The notes beneath the pieces are model-generated. The model had not been told where the DNA came from. It worked only from the letters and a program-made list of their open reading frames with translations, and searched no databases. A stretch of DNA of 64,000 nt from CALBPI01 sp039821605. GTDB lineage: Bacteria; Pseudomonadota; Gammaproteobacteria; Steroidobacterales; Woeseiaceae. Shown piece after piece: positions 42,448 to 50,390 of this stretch. Every line of letters begins with the position of its first letter. Position 1 is the stretch's first letter. The translations under genes and the position numbers were made by a program. The stretch is from NCBI GenBank assembly GCA_039821605.1, contig JBCBNV010000002.1, positions 186,001-250,000 of the forward strand, in the 5' to 3' direction.

Positions 42448-43509
42448 TCAGGGCGCTAGCTGATAGCGCCCGACATGGTCGTCGGCGATGGTGCCGAGGT
42501 AGAGCTGGCCGTCGTACTCGTTGGCGCTCGTGATCGAGTGCAACGTGCCGTCCGTCCATTGCAGGTTGTGCACCGGCTCGCCCTCCAGCGAAAAGCCGAT
42601 CACAAAGGCGTGACGGTCCGGTGGCACGAGCCAGGCCTGGGGCAGGGCGCCCAGCAGTCGCCGCAGCCAGGGCTTGTCGCCCAGCTGCTCGAGTGGTCCC
42701 CCGCGTACGACCGGCATCGCGACCCAGAAGGTGTCGCGGCCGTTGAACGACAGGTTGTCGGGATGGCCCGGTAGCTCGGACGCGAACAGGTCGCGTTCGC
42801 CTGCCCGGTCACCGCGAAGCCAGAAGCGGTGAATCACGCCTGTGCCCGTCTCGTTCACGAGCAGGTAGGCGTCATCGGGGCCCAGCGCGATGCCGTTGGC
42901 GAAGAACAGGTCGTCGGCGATGCGTGTCGTTTCACCCGTCGCCGGGTCGAATCGAATCACCTCACCCGTGCGGCTCGCCTCCAGGAAGTCGTACATGTAG
43001 CGGTGCACGCCGAAGCGCCGGCTCGCATTCGTGAACCAGATGACGCCGTCGCCGTCGATGACCAGGTCATCGGTGAACCGCAATGTGTCGTCGTCATTGG
43101 CATCCACGAGCACCTCGATGATGCCGTCGGGCGCGATCGCGAGCAGCCCGCGGTCGGCATCGGCGACGATGAGTCTGCCCGCCGTGTCGAAGGCCATGCC
43201 CAGCGGCCGTCCGCCCGTATCCACGAATTCGCGCACGTCCTCGCCTGAGGTAAAGCTCAGGATGCGCCCATCGAGCAGCCCCGTGTAGAAGCGCCCGTCG
43301 GGGCCGCGCTCCACGTCTTCGGGGCCGGGCCCCAGGTTGATGATCGCGGCGCGCGAGAGTTTCTGGTTCGTGGCGTAGAGACCCTCGAGCGGTGCGGCGG
43401 GGTCGGGTGCCCAGTCCGCGGGTCGGACCGGTGAGAGAAACCAGGCGGCGGTGACCAGAACGGCGGCCAGCAAGGCGGTGGCCAAAACGGCCTGCAGCAG
43501 CTTTTTCAA
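42448..43509 (-). CDS. SMP-30/strictosidine-synthase-like beta-propeller protein
   Basis: A 353-residue protein anchored by an N-terminal helix (LLQAVLATALLAAVLVTAAWFL) with a six-bladed propeller outside the membrane. Seen: GPGPEDVERGPDGRFYTGLLDGRILSF, GRPLGMAFDTAGRLIVADADRGLLAI, IDGDGVIWFTNASRRFGVHRYMYD and ANGIALGPDDAYLLVNETGTGVIHRFW, typical of the strictosidine synthase N domain and SMP-30/gluconolactonase group. Enzymatic role, if any, may be lactone hydrolysis. No partner gene is evident. Confidence 0.82.
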   Translation of the reverse strand: MKKLLQAVLATALLAAVLVTAAWFLSPVRPADWAPDPAAPLEGLYATNQKLSRAAIINLGPGPEDVERGPDGRFYTGLLDGRILSFTSGEDVREFVDTGGRPLGMAFDTAGRLIVADADRGLLAIAPDGIIEVLVDANDDDTLRFTDDLVIDGDGVIWFTNASRRFGVHRYMYDFLEASRTGEVIRFDPATGETTRIADDLFFANGIALGPDDAYLLVNETGTGVIHRFWLRGDRAGERDLFASELPGHPDNLSFNGRDTFWVAMPVVRGGPLEQLGDKPWLRRLLGALPQAWLVPPDRHAFVIGFSLEGEPVHNLQWTDGTLHSITSANEYDGQLYLGTIADDHVGRYQLAP

Positions 43510-43577
43510 AGAAATACGTCCCTATTTGGGCCGCCAAGGCTCACCGAGTGCCAGGAAACTGTCAAGCGCGCGCCAAA

Positions 43578-43591
43578 TTGACCCAGATCAA
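43578..43591. promoter_or_regulatory. Consensus FNR/Anr box
   Basis: TTGAC-CCAG-ATCAA matches the FNR-family consensus TTGAY-N4-RTCAA at every defined base. It lies in the divergent gap, 67 bases before the GTG of the decayed membrane-protein gene, a distance that would suit activation under low oxygen. Anr, FNR and Dnr-type regulators share this motif. Confidence 0.6.
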
Positions 43592-43643
43592 TGCCGGCCT
43601 CACGCGCCCAGGCGGACACTGCACCGAACACGCGGCGTGTTCT

Positions 43644-43652
43644 GGGGGGAGG
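43644..43652 (+). promoter_or_regulatory. Strong ribosome site before the decayed membrane-protein gene
   Basis: GGGGGGAGG, six bases before the GTG at 43659. It fixes the original start of the pseudogene and shows that the 5' signals survive although the coding region is broken. Confidence 0.6.
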
Positions 43653-43658
43653 CGGCCT

Positions 43659-43992
43659 GTGATCTCAAGTTATCTCGTTCTGAAGTGGCTCCACATCATC
43701 GCCATGGCCTATTGGCTGGGCGGCGAGTGGGGGGTGTTCAATGCGTCGCGACATGTCACCAACCACACGCTCACGCTCGAGGAGCGCCAGCGGCACATGG
43801 AAACGGCCTACCGCATCAAATCATGCGCGACTGAGGGTGGGTGCTTTCCGACAGCTGGCCGCAGACGGGCCCAACGAGACGATTTCAGCGGGCATGGAGC
43901 GCTCGCTGGCCAAAGGCCGCGCGATTGCTTACGTGTACTGGATCGGGATTGCGAGCGTTGCGTTTCTCGGCACCGTCAAGCCCAACTTCTGA
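43659..43992 (+). pseudogene. Decayed small membrane protein gene (internal deletion and frameshift)
   Basis: From the GTG the first frame gives VISSYLVLKWLHIIAMAYW then LGGEWGVFNASRHVTNHT and ERQRHMETAYRI, a clean membrane-protein beginning. About 160 bases in, sense moves to another frame that ends with QLAADGPNET, GMERSLAKGRAIAYVYWIG and IASVAFLGTVKPNF plus a stop at 43990-43992. The middle membrane helices expected between these two ends are missing, so the most likely history is an internal deletion that also shifted the frame. The intact parent would be a DUF2269-like or similar multi-helix protein; I cannot name it. Promoter-side signals (FNR box, ribosome site) remain. Confidence 0.7.
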
Positions 43993-43995
43993 CGC

Positions 43996-44817
43996 CTAGA
44001 GGTCGAAGCGTTCGCGCAGGAAGCGCGCGATACCGTCATCGTCGTGGTGGCCGATGATCTCGGTCGCCCGATCCTTGACGTGGGGCTTCGCGTTGGCGGG
44101 CGCGTAGCTCTCATCGGCGAGCTCGAACATGCTGACGTCATTGTCGCTGTCGCCAAAGCAGACGATGCGTTCGGCGCCCAGCATTTCCTTGAGGGTCACC
44201 ACGGCGCCGCCCTTGCTCGCGTCGGAGTGGTGCACGTCGAGCCAGGCCAGGTCCTTGGCCTCGATGGCCACGCCCGAGTAGGCGACGAGGTGGGGCTCGT
44301 CGCGAACGACGTCGATGACGGCCTCGACCCGAACGCGGCTGCCGATGGCGCTCACGTTGCTGATCTCGGCGTTGTCGGGAAGGGCTTCGAGCGGCTCCGC
44401 CCGGATGCCGCGCGTGATCGTGTACTCATTGACCACGTACTGCTCGGCCTTGCTGCGCAGCGGGGCGTGGTAGACGACGTGCTCACTGTCGCCCTCAATG
44501 GTGAAGACGAAGGGTGACAAGCCGTTGGCCAGGCAGCCTGCGACGACGTGGGCCAGCTCCGCGGTTGTCAGCACCTGCCGATGCGAGAACGAGTCGGCCT
44601 CGGGATGCCAGATGACCACTCCGTTCTTGAACACGTGCGGCAGCTTGAAGCCGTGCCCGCGCAGGATGTCCCGCGAGGCGTGCAGTGTGCGGCCCGTGGC
44701 GACGGTGTAGGCGATGTCACGCTGCGCCAGCAGCTCCAGCGTGTCGCGCGTGAAATCACTGATGTTGGCATCGCGATTGAGCAGCGTGCCGTCGAGATCG
44801 AATACGACGAGTTCCAT
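43996..44817 (-). CDS. Cof-type HAD phosphatase
   Basis: A 273-residue HAD-superfamily (subclass IIB) phosphatase. Motif I VVFDLDGTLLNRDANIS at the N-terminus with the nucleophile Asp at residue 7, motif II VATGRTLHAS near 41, Lys motif DASKGGAVVTLKEML near 195 and motif III CFGDSDNDVSMFELAD near 217, which carries the metal-binding Asp residues. Cof-type enzymes hydrolyse sugar phosphates, pyridoxal phosphate or flavin nucleotides. It converges with the pseudogene, 3 bases apart. Confidence 0.9.
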   Translation of the reverse strand: MELVVFDLDGTLLNRDANISDFTRDTLELLAQRDIAYTVATGRTLHASRDILRGHGFKLPHVFKNGVVIWHPEADSFSHRQVLTTAELAHVVAGCLANGLSPFVFTIEGDSEHVVYHAPLRSKAEQYVVNEYTITRGIRAEPLEALPDNAEISNVSAIGSRVRVEAVIDVVRDEPHLVAYSGVAIEAKDLAWLDVHHSDASKGGAVVTLKEMLGAERIVCFGDSDNDVSMFELADESYAPANAKPHVKDRATEIIGHHDDDGIARFLRERFDL

Positions 44818-44895
44818 AAGCGCATTGTAGCGCTCCGCGCCGCGCGCGGCCGGGACAAGCGGGTTCGACAGGAGGTCAGCGCATGCGACATAACA

Positions 44896-44917
44896 TTGAC
44901 ATGCCCGCCGCTGTCAA
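44896..44917. promoter_or_regulatory. TTGACA/TGTCAA inverted repeat upstream of the DUF4382 lipoprotein
   Basis: TTGACA (44896-44901) and TGTCAA (44912-44917) separated by ten bases, about 60 bases upstream of the lipoprotein start. The left arm is a perfect -35 hexamer but no matching -10 was found at 16-18 bases. The symmetry may mark an operator. Confidence 0.35.
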
Positions 44918-44978
44918 CCGATCGGCGACCCGTGCGTTGTGAGGGGTGTCTGACCACACAACCCACGGGAGGCCCCCA

Positions 44979-46865
44979 ATGGCCCGCACGATTCTCGAAC
45001 GGCTGCGCACCCCCGGCGCAGCGCGCGCACGTGATGCGCTGATTTACGCGGCGATGGTCATCGCCATGATCACCCTGTCCGCCTGCAGTGGCGGGGGTGG
45101 CGGTGATGTTGCCAACGAAGACCCCATCGCGGGTAACGACACAGGCCTGCTCTATGTCGGGCTCACGGACGCCGAAGGCGACTTCGTCACGTACGCGGTT
45201 GACGTCGATTCGATCCTGCTCGAGCGCGCCAATGGCACGACCGTCGAGACGCTGCCGTTATCGACACGCGTCGACTTCGCGGAGCTCACAGAAGTTACGG
45301 AGTTCCTGAACATCGCGACGGTGCCCGCGGGCAACTATGTGGCGGCGAGCATCCGCCTCGACTTCGCCGAGGCGCAGGTGGTCGTGCAGAACGAGACGGG
45401 CGTCATCACCGAAGCCGAAGTCGTTGACGAAGCGGGTAACCCGCTCGGCGAATACGAAGTCCGCCTGCAGCTCGCGAACACGGACATCATCCGGATCGCA
45501 CCGGGCGTGCCCGCGGCTTTTAGCCTGGACTTCGACCTCGATGCGTCGAATGAGATCGACCGCAGCGTGTCACCGCCCATCGTGACCGTGTCGCCCCTGC
45601 TGCTGGCGCAAGCCGAGCTCGAGGAAGACCGCGAGCACCGCGTGCGTGGCGTCCTGGCTGAGACCAGCATCGATGAGAGCACATTCACGCTCAAGGTTCG
45701 CCCGTTCAAGCGCCGCACGGGTGACTTCGGTCGCTTTACAGTCAATGTTGATGACGAGACGCAGTACGAAGTCGACGGCGTGGGCTACACGGGTGCCGCC
45801 GGTCTTGAAGCTGTCGCCGCACTGGAAGAGGACACACCCGTCGTTGCCAATGGCAGCATCTCGGACCGCAGCATGATGGCCGAGGTCGTCATCGCGGGCA
45901 GCAGCGTGCCCTGGGCCGATGACACGGTCGTCAAAGGTGTCGTGACGGCACGCAATGGTGACACGCTCACCGTTGGCGGTGCGCGCGTCGAGTTTGGTGA
46001 CGGTCGCGTCGACTTCGGCGGCAGCTTTGAAGTGCTGCTCGGCGAAGCCACGACGGTCACTGCACCTGGCGTCGACAACGCTGACCTCAACACCGACAGC
46101 ATCTCTGTGGGTCAGCGCATCGTCGCATTCGGTGAGCCTTCGGCCACGGATCTCGTGTTCGACGCTACCGCCGGCCGCATCGTGATGCAGTTCAGCCAGT
46201 TCACGGCGGTTGTCGCACAGGAATCGCCGCTGGCCGCGGAGCTTGGTCTCTACAATAGCCGTCGCCCCGGTGCCTACGATTTCGCGGGCACGGGCAGCGC
46301 GCCTGAGTTGGATGCCGATCCGGATTTCTACGAAATCGACACGGGTGCACTGTTGCTCAACGACATCGAGCTTGGTGACCTGATCCGCGTTCGCGGTTTG
46401 GTGACACCGTTCGGTTCGGCGCCCGAAGACTTCACGGCGCGCACGGTGATCGACATCGAGACTTATCGTCGTGCAGGGGAGCTCAAGGTGATCTGGCCCG
46501 GCGATGCGCCGTCCACAACGCCGTTCATCGCCACCTCGCCGACAACGATCGACGTCGATATCAGCGAGTCCGAGGAATGGCTCCGCGTCCGCGGCATCCC
46601 GCGCTTCATCACCAACCCGCTCGAGATGCTGACGATTACAGCGACCGAGAGCGGTGAGGGTGTGTACGCGGTGCACGTGCGCGGCAGCGGTGTTGTCACG
46701 GGTTACCGCAACTTTGCGGACCTGGTTGATGCGCTCAACGCCGAGCTCGAAGCGGGCAATGCGTTGCAGAGGATCAATGCGCGGGTCGGCTATACTTACC
46801 GCACCGACGTGCTGGTCAGCCCGCGAGCCAGCTTCGTATTCGTTGCGCCGGGCGATGCCGAGTAA
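44979..46865 (+). CDS. DUF4382/DUF5666-like lipoprotein
   Basis: A 628-residue lipoprotein. After a basic N-terminus comes a hydrophobic helix ending in the lipobox TLSAC, then a glycine run (SGGGGG). Residues ~55-200 fit DUF4382: LLYVGLTDAEGDFVTYAVDVDSILLERANG, NIATVPAGNYVAASIRLDFAEA. The rest contains repeated beta-rich units like DUF5666 (VKGVVTARNGDTLTVGGARVEFGDG; LGDLIRVRGLVTPFGSAPEDF). The protein is strikingly acidic. GGGAGG six bases upstream fixes the ATG at 44979. Function is unknown; the family is found on cell surfaces. The ECF sigma gene follows after 14 bases. Confidence 0.78.
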   Translation: MARTILERLRTPGAARARDALIYAAMVIAMITLSACSGGGGGDVANEDPIAGNDTGLLYVGLTDAEGDFVTYAVDVDSILLERANGTTVETLPLSTRVDFAELTEVTEFLNIATVPAGNYVAASIRLDFAEAQVVVQNETGVITEAEVVDEAGNPLGEYEVRLQLANTDIIRIAPGVPAAFSLDFDLDASNEIDRSVSPPIVTVSPLLLAQAELEEDREHRVRGVLAETSIDESTFTLKVRPFKRRTGDFGRFTVNVDDETQYEVDGVGYTGAAGLEAVAALEEDTPVVANGSISDRSMMAEVVIAGSSVPWADDTVVKGVVTARNGDTLTVGGARVEFGDGRVDFGGSFEVLLGEATTVTAPGVDNADLNTDSISVGQRIVAFGEPSATDLVFDATAGRIVMQFSQFTAVVAQESPLAAELGLYNSRRPGAYDFAGTGSAPELDADPDFYEIDTGALLLNDIELGDLIRVRGLVTPFGSAPEDFTARTVIDIETYRRAGELKVIWPGDAPSTTPFIATSPTTIDVDISESEEWLRVRGIPRFITNPLEMLTITATESGEGVYAVHVRGSGVVTGYRNFADLVDALNAELEAGNALQRINARVGYTYRTDVLVSPRASFVFVAPGDAE

Positions 46866-46879
46866 CACCGAGACACTGC

Positions 46880-47425
46880 ATGAGCGCTGCCACCGAAATG
46901 AATCGGTTCCTCATGGACGTGGAGAACCGAGCCTTTCGGATGGCAGAGCTCGCAGTCGGTAACCGGGATGACGCCATGGATATCGTTCAGGACACGATGC
47001 TCACGCTGGCCCGGAAGTATGCCAAGCGGCCGACCACGGAGTGGCGGCCGCTGTTCTTCCGGATCCTGCAAAACCGAATCACGGACTGCTACCGCCGCCG
47101 CGCTTCGAGCAACCGCCTGTTTTCCTTTTTTTCGTCGTTTCGAAACGAAGAGGGCGAAGTACTCGACGTGGCGGCCCTGCAGCCCGGTCCTGCCGCCGAT
47201 GAACCCGAACATCGCACTGTGATCGACGGTGCTTCCGATGAAGTCGATCGCGCGCTGGCCGAGTTGCCACCGCGACAACGACAGGCCTTTCTGCTCAGAA
47301 GTTGGGAAGGACTGAGCGTTGCCGAAACTGCAGCGGCCATGAAATGCAGTGAAGGCAGCGTCAAGACACACTACTCACGCGCTGTCGGCAGACTGCGCGA
47401 AGCGCTAGGAGCGCACTGGCCATGA
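46880..47425 (+). CDS. ECF-type RNA polymerase sigma factor
   Basis: A 181-residue group IV sigma factor. Region 2: RFLMDVENRAFRMAELAVGNRDDAMDIVQDTMLTLARKY (residues ~8-47), with region 2.4 FFRILQNRITDCYRRR; region 4: LPPRQRQAFLLRSWEGLSVAETAAAMKCSEGSVKTHYSRAVGRLREAL (~130-175). These are typical stretches given as location only. The intervening linker with SNRLFSFFSSF is longer than average. It leads a run of small genes (DUF3619-like, an acidic protein, DUF3106) and overlaps the first by 4 bases, so that gene may encode its anti-sigma. Confidence 0.9.
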   Translation: MSAATEMNRFLMDVENRAFRMAELAVGNRDDAMDIVQDTMLTLARKYAKRPTTEWRPLFFRILQNRITDCYRRRASSNRLFSFFSSFRNEEGEVLDVAALQPGPAADEPEHRTVIDGASDEVDRALAELPPRQRQAFLLRSWEGLSVAETAAAMKCSEGSVKTHYSRAVGRLREALGAHWP

Positions 47426-47766
47426 TCGACAAGACGCAACAAGACAATGACGACGCGCTCGCGAAAGCGGTGGTGGACCGACTCTCCACCGACGTCGACC
47501 CGGAGATTGCCGCACGATTGCGTGCCGTACGCCAGGAGGCCGTCTATCTCGTGGACAGCGCGCAGCGCAAACGCGCGCCCTGGCTCGCACCCGCGGGCGG
47601 TCTCGTGGCGGCGTCGGTCGTCGCCGTGGTGCTGCTCCGCGAACCCGGCATGCAACCCATGCCGGCGCTCGATGAAGCCGAGATGGCCGCGGCGGCGGAG
47701 CTGGAGCTGCTCGAGGAGCTCGAGATGCTGGCCTGGCTCGACGAGGAGATGCTTGATGCGGGCTAG
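47422..47766 (+). CDS. DUF3619-like single-helix membrane protein
   Basis: A 114-residue protein with a cytoplasmic N-terminus (residues 1-50, LSTDVDPEIAARLRAVRQEAV), one membrane helix (APAGGLVAASVVAVVLL, ~55-73) and a short acidic outer end with the repeated ELELLEELEMLAWLDEE pattern. That arrangement and end fit DUF3619, whose genes accompany ECF sigma factors. By position it is a candidate anti-sigma, though it lacks a ZAS zinc motif. Starts at the ATG that overlaps the sigma gene's stop. Confidence 0.72.
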   Translation: MIDKTQQDNDDALAKAVVDRLSTDVDPEIAARLRAVRQEAVYLVDSAQRKRAPWLAPAGGLVAASVVAVVLLREPGMQPMPALDEAEMAAAAELELLEELEMLAWLDEEMLDAG

Positions 47767-48001
47767 GCGCCTCTGGCCCTGGATGCTTGCCATCGCGCCC
47801 ATCTGCGCGCTGGCGGCAGAGCCCATTGCGAGCGAAGACGACTACGGCTTCTTCGACTTTCTGGGCGAGATGGTCGAAGACGGCGAGGGTGAGTGGGTCG
47901 ACCCGCTCGCCATGGAGGAACTGGCGGATTACGCCACACAGTTGAGAGACGAAGACGACGGGCTGCCCATGCCGGCGCCCGAGGATGAAGACGATGAGTA
48001 A
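47756..48001 (+). CDS. Small exported acidic protein
   Basis: An 81-residue protein with a signal peptide-like start (RARRLWPWMLAIAPICALAAEPI) and a highly acidic mature part containing DDYGFFDFLGEMVEDGEGEWVDPLAME and a tail PAPEDEDDE. I do not recognise a family. Its ATG overlaps the end of the DUF3619-like gene by 11 bases and its stop overlaps the DUF3106 gene. The acidity could suit cation binding or a chaperone-like role in the envelope. Real as a gene by overlap, size and signal peptide. Confidence 0.65.
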   Translation: MRARRLWPWMLAIAPICALAAEPIASEDDYGFFDFLGEMVEDGEGEWVDPLAMEELADYATQLRDEDDGLPMPAPEDEDDE

Positions 48002-48467
48002 CCTGATCAAGATCGCCTGTGCGCTCGTGCTGCTCGTCAGTGCGGAGCCGACCTGGGCGCAGGAATGGACGGCGCTTACCGATGCGCAGCGCGAGGCGCT
48101 GGCGCGTTACGAGCAGTCCTGGAGTGAGTTTGACGCCGAACGCCGCGAGCGCCTCGTGCGCGGTGCGGACCGGTGGCTGGCCATGGATGATGGGCAGCGC
48201 GATGCCGTGCGACAACGTTTCGATCGTTGGCAGGGGCTGTCTGCGGAACGCAAGACGGAGCTGCTGGATCGTATGCGGCGCTTTCGCGAACTCACGCCGG
48301 ACCAACGCGACGTTCTGCGCAATCGGCTGCGCCAGCTCAACAGGCTAACGCCCGAGCAACGCGATCAGCTGCGCCAGCGCTTCCGCGAGCTCTCACCCGA
48401 GCAGCGCCGCGAAGCGCTCGACCGCATGCGCGAGCGCGCACGCGACCGCCGCCGCACACGCGACTAG
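47994..48467 (+). CDS. DUF3106 family exported protein
   Basis: A 157-residue exported protein (signal peptide SNLIKIACALVLLVSAEPTWA) made almost entirely of charged helical repeats with L-T/S-P/D-x-Q-R-x-x-L patterns: LTDAQREALARYEQSW, LTPDQRDVLRNRLRQL, LTPEQRDQLRQRFREL, LSPEQRREALDRMRER. This periodicity is the DUF3106 mark and recalls the CpxP/Spy type of periplasmic helical proteins. ATG 47994 is preferred by GAGG nine bases upstream. Its stop shares CTAG with the convergent gene. Last gene of the ECF sigma module. Confidence 0.82.
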   Translation: MSNLIKIACALVLLVSAEPTWAQEWTALTDAQREALARYEQSWSEFDAERRERLVRGADRWLAMDDGQRDAVRQRFDRWQGLSAERKTELLDRMRRFRELTPDQRDVLRNRLRQLNRLTPEQRDQLRQRFRELSPEQRREALDRMRERARDRRRTRD

Positions 48468-49327
48468 TCGAAGAGTCCGTAGAACAGGTAGAGCACGCTG
48501 ACGTAGAACGTCGTGTCGTCTTCAACGACGCCGTCGCTGTTGCTCAACCCGAACCCGATGTCGAGATCGCCGCGATCACCTGCAGGCATGAGCAGGTTGG
48601 CACCGAAGCTGTCGACGTCACCGAGATTACCCGCAAGCTCGTCGCGCGCGTAACTCAAGCCAAGCGCGCGGCTGCCGCGCAACGGGAACTCCACATCCAC
48701 CGTAATGGACGAATCCGTGAGCGCACTGGCCAGCGTCAGGGTCGTGGGCGACAGCCGCTGCACGATGAACGCACCGCCCAGGGGCGACAGGTCCCGGTCG
48801 TAGTCGTACTGTCGCAGTGACGCGCCCAGCGAGACGCGGTTGTCGGTGCGGTAGCGCGCGGCCACGCGCCAGCCTTCGGCCTCCAGGGGCACCTCGACGG
48901 GAATGGCATCGTCGCGAAGCATCGGTCTCACGACGAGGTCGATGTCGCGCTCGAGATAGCGCGCCGACAGCGTCCAGCTTTCGCCCGTGTGAAACACCCC
49001 GAACATGAGGTCCGTGCTGTCGAAGTCATCGGGATCGCCCGATTGACCGCCCGACGCCTCGAAACCAATGGGGCCGAAGTCGAAGCGGCCGCCGAGGCTC
49101 CAGTCGCGGGTTTCGATGTCGTCGGGGATTGCGTCGGCGTTGGTGACGGCGTAGCTCGCGAATACGGATGCCTGGTCATTGAACGAAATATCGACAAGGC
49201 CCACGGCACCGATGCCGTCACCGCTGTCTGCGGACGCCCCAAATCCCAGCGCATAACCTGCGTCGTCTGCAGAGGCCGGCGCCACAAGGAGCGCTGCGGC
49301 GAGCAAGGTGCTAAAGCGATGTGTCAT
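48464..49327 (-). CDS. Putative outer-membrane barrel-like protein
   Basis: A 287-residue protein with a signal peptide (RFSTLLAAALLVAPASA) and a mature part made of alternating polar/hydrophobic strands with aromatic ends (YALGFGASADSG, WSLGGRFDFGPIGFEASGGQ, YRTDNRVSLGASLRQYDYDRD), closing with YVSVLYLFYGLFD (no C-terminal Phe, but aromatic-rich). This suggests a beta-barrel; I recognise no specific porin family. Start ATG at 49327 gives the signal peptide. It is convergent with the DUF3106 gene and divergent from the hydrolase at 49431. Confidence 0.68.
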   Translation of the reverse strand: MTHRFSTLLAAALLVAPASADDAGYALGFGASADSGDGIGAVGLVDISFNDQASVFASYAVTNADAIPDDIETRDWSLGGRFDFGPIGFEASGGQSGDPDDFDSTDLMFGVFHTGESWTLSARYLERDIDLVVRPMLRDDAIPVEVPLEAEGWRVAARYRTDNRVSLGASLRQYDYDRDLSPLGGAFIVQRLSPTTLTLASALTDSSITVDVEFPLRGSRALGLSYARDELAGNLGDVDSFGANLLMPAGDRGDLDIGFGLSNSDGVVEDDTTFYVSVLYLFYGLFD

Positions 49328-49430
49328 AAGCGGCAGACTAGCCCAACAGCGGGGACCCCGCCACGACGGGGTGCTCGCGAAACGGATTTGGCTTGCTATT
49401 ATCAGGGGCCGATCTGAATGGAAGCTGAAA

Positions 49431-50336
49431 GTGCCCGTAGCCCGCATCAACGATATCCGCATTGCCTATGAACGCCACGGCCCCGAGGACGCGACCCCGC
49501 TGATCCTCGTGCAGGGCTTGAGCATGCCGCTCAATGCCTGGCCGCCCGTGCTCATCGAGCGTCTCGTTGATGCCGGGTTTCACATCGTGACGCTCGACAA
49601 TCGCGACATCGGCAAGTCGGAACTGTTCAGCGATTTCGGTGTGCCCAACGTGCCCTGGCAAGTGCTCAAGATGAGGCTCGGCATGTCGGTTCGCAGCGCC
49701 TACCGTCTCAATGAAATGGCGCTCGATGTGGTGGGCCTCATGGACGAACTGGATATCGACTCGGCGCACGTTGCGGGCGTATCCATGGGCGGCATGATCA
49801 GCCAGGAGCTCGCGTTGGGTCACGCCAACCGGTTGCGCAGTCTGACTTCGATCATGTCGACGACGGGCAACCCGCGCCTGCCGCAAGCCGACAGCGAGAT
49901 CGTGCGGCTCATGATCACGCGGCCGAAAACTGAAAACACGGACCGGCGCATTGAACACAGCATGAAGCTCTGGCGGCTGATCTCGAGCCCGGGCTTTGAT
50001 GTCGATTTCGACTACGTCGAGCAGCGCCTGCGCAACATGTACGCGCGCGGTGTGACGCGAGGCGGTGTGGTGCGCCAGATGCTGGCCATCGCGGCATCGG
50101 GCAATCGCGCGCCTAAACTCAAAGCCGTCGAGACGCCTTCGCTCGTCATTCACGGTCGCGACGACCGGCTTGTGCCCGTCGAGTGCGGCATCGACACGGC
50201 GAGGTCGATTCCGGGCGCACGGCTCGAGATCATCGACGGCATGGGGCACGACCTGCCGTTCGGTCTGCTTGATCGACTGTCGGGGCTCATCACCGACCAC
50301 GCCCAGACCGCGGAGCGCGAACGCAAAGCCGCCTGA
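49431..50336 (+). CDS. Alpha/beta hydrolase
   Basis: A 301-residue hydrolase close to the epoxide-hydrolase/haloperoxidase-like and acyl-lactone hydrolase groups. LILVQGLSMPLNAWPP (oxyanion), VTLDNRDIGKSELFSDFG, nucleophile elbow AHVAGVSMGGMISQELALG near residue 114, acid Asp in LVIHGRDDRLVPVE near 245 and His in MGHDLPFG near 280. The GTG at 49431 is chosen for GGAAG about six bases upstream. It is 54 bases before the first acyl-CoA dehydrogenase gene, so a shared degradation function is possible. Confidence 0.85.
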   Translation: MPVARINDIRIAYERHGPEDATPLILVQGLSMPLNAWPPVLIERLVDAGFHIVTLDNRDIGKSELFSDFGVPNVPWQVLKMRLGMSVRSAYRLNEMALDVVGLMDELDIDSAHVAGVSMGGMISQELALGHANRLRSLTSIMSTTGNPRLPQADSEIVRLMITRPKTENTDRRIEHSMKLWRLISSPGFDVDFDYVEQRLRNMYARGVTRGGVVRQMLAIAASGNRAPKLKAVETPSLVIHGRDDRLVPVECGIDTARSIPGARLEIIDGMGHDLPFGLLDRLSGLITDHAQTAERERKAA

Positions 50337-50390
50337 ACGAACCCGGCGTTCGGCCGGCTTGGATTCTCGAGACCGTGGCCAGGGGGGACG

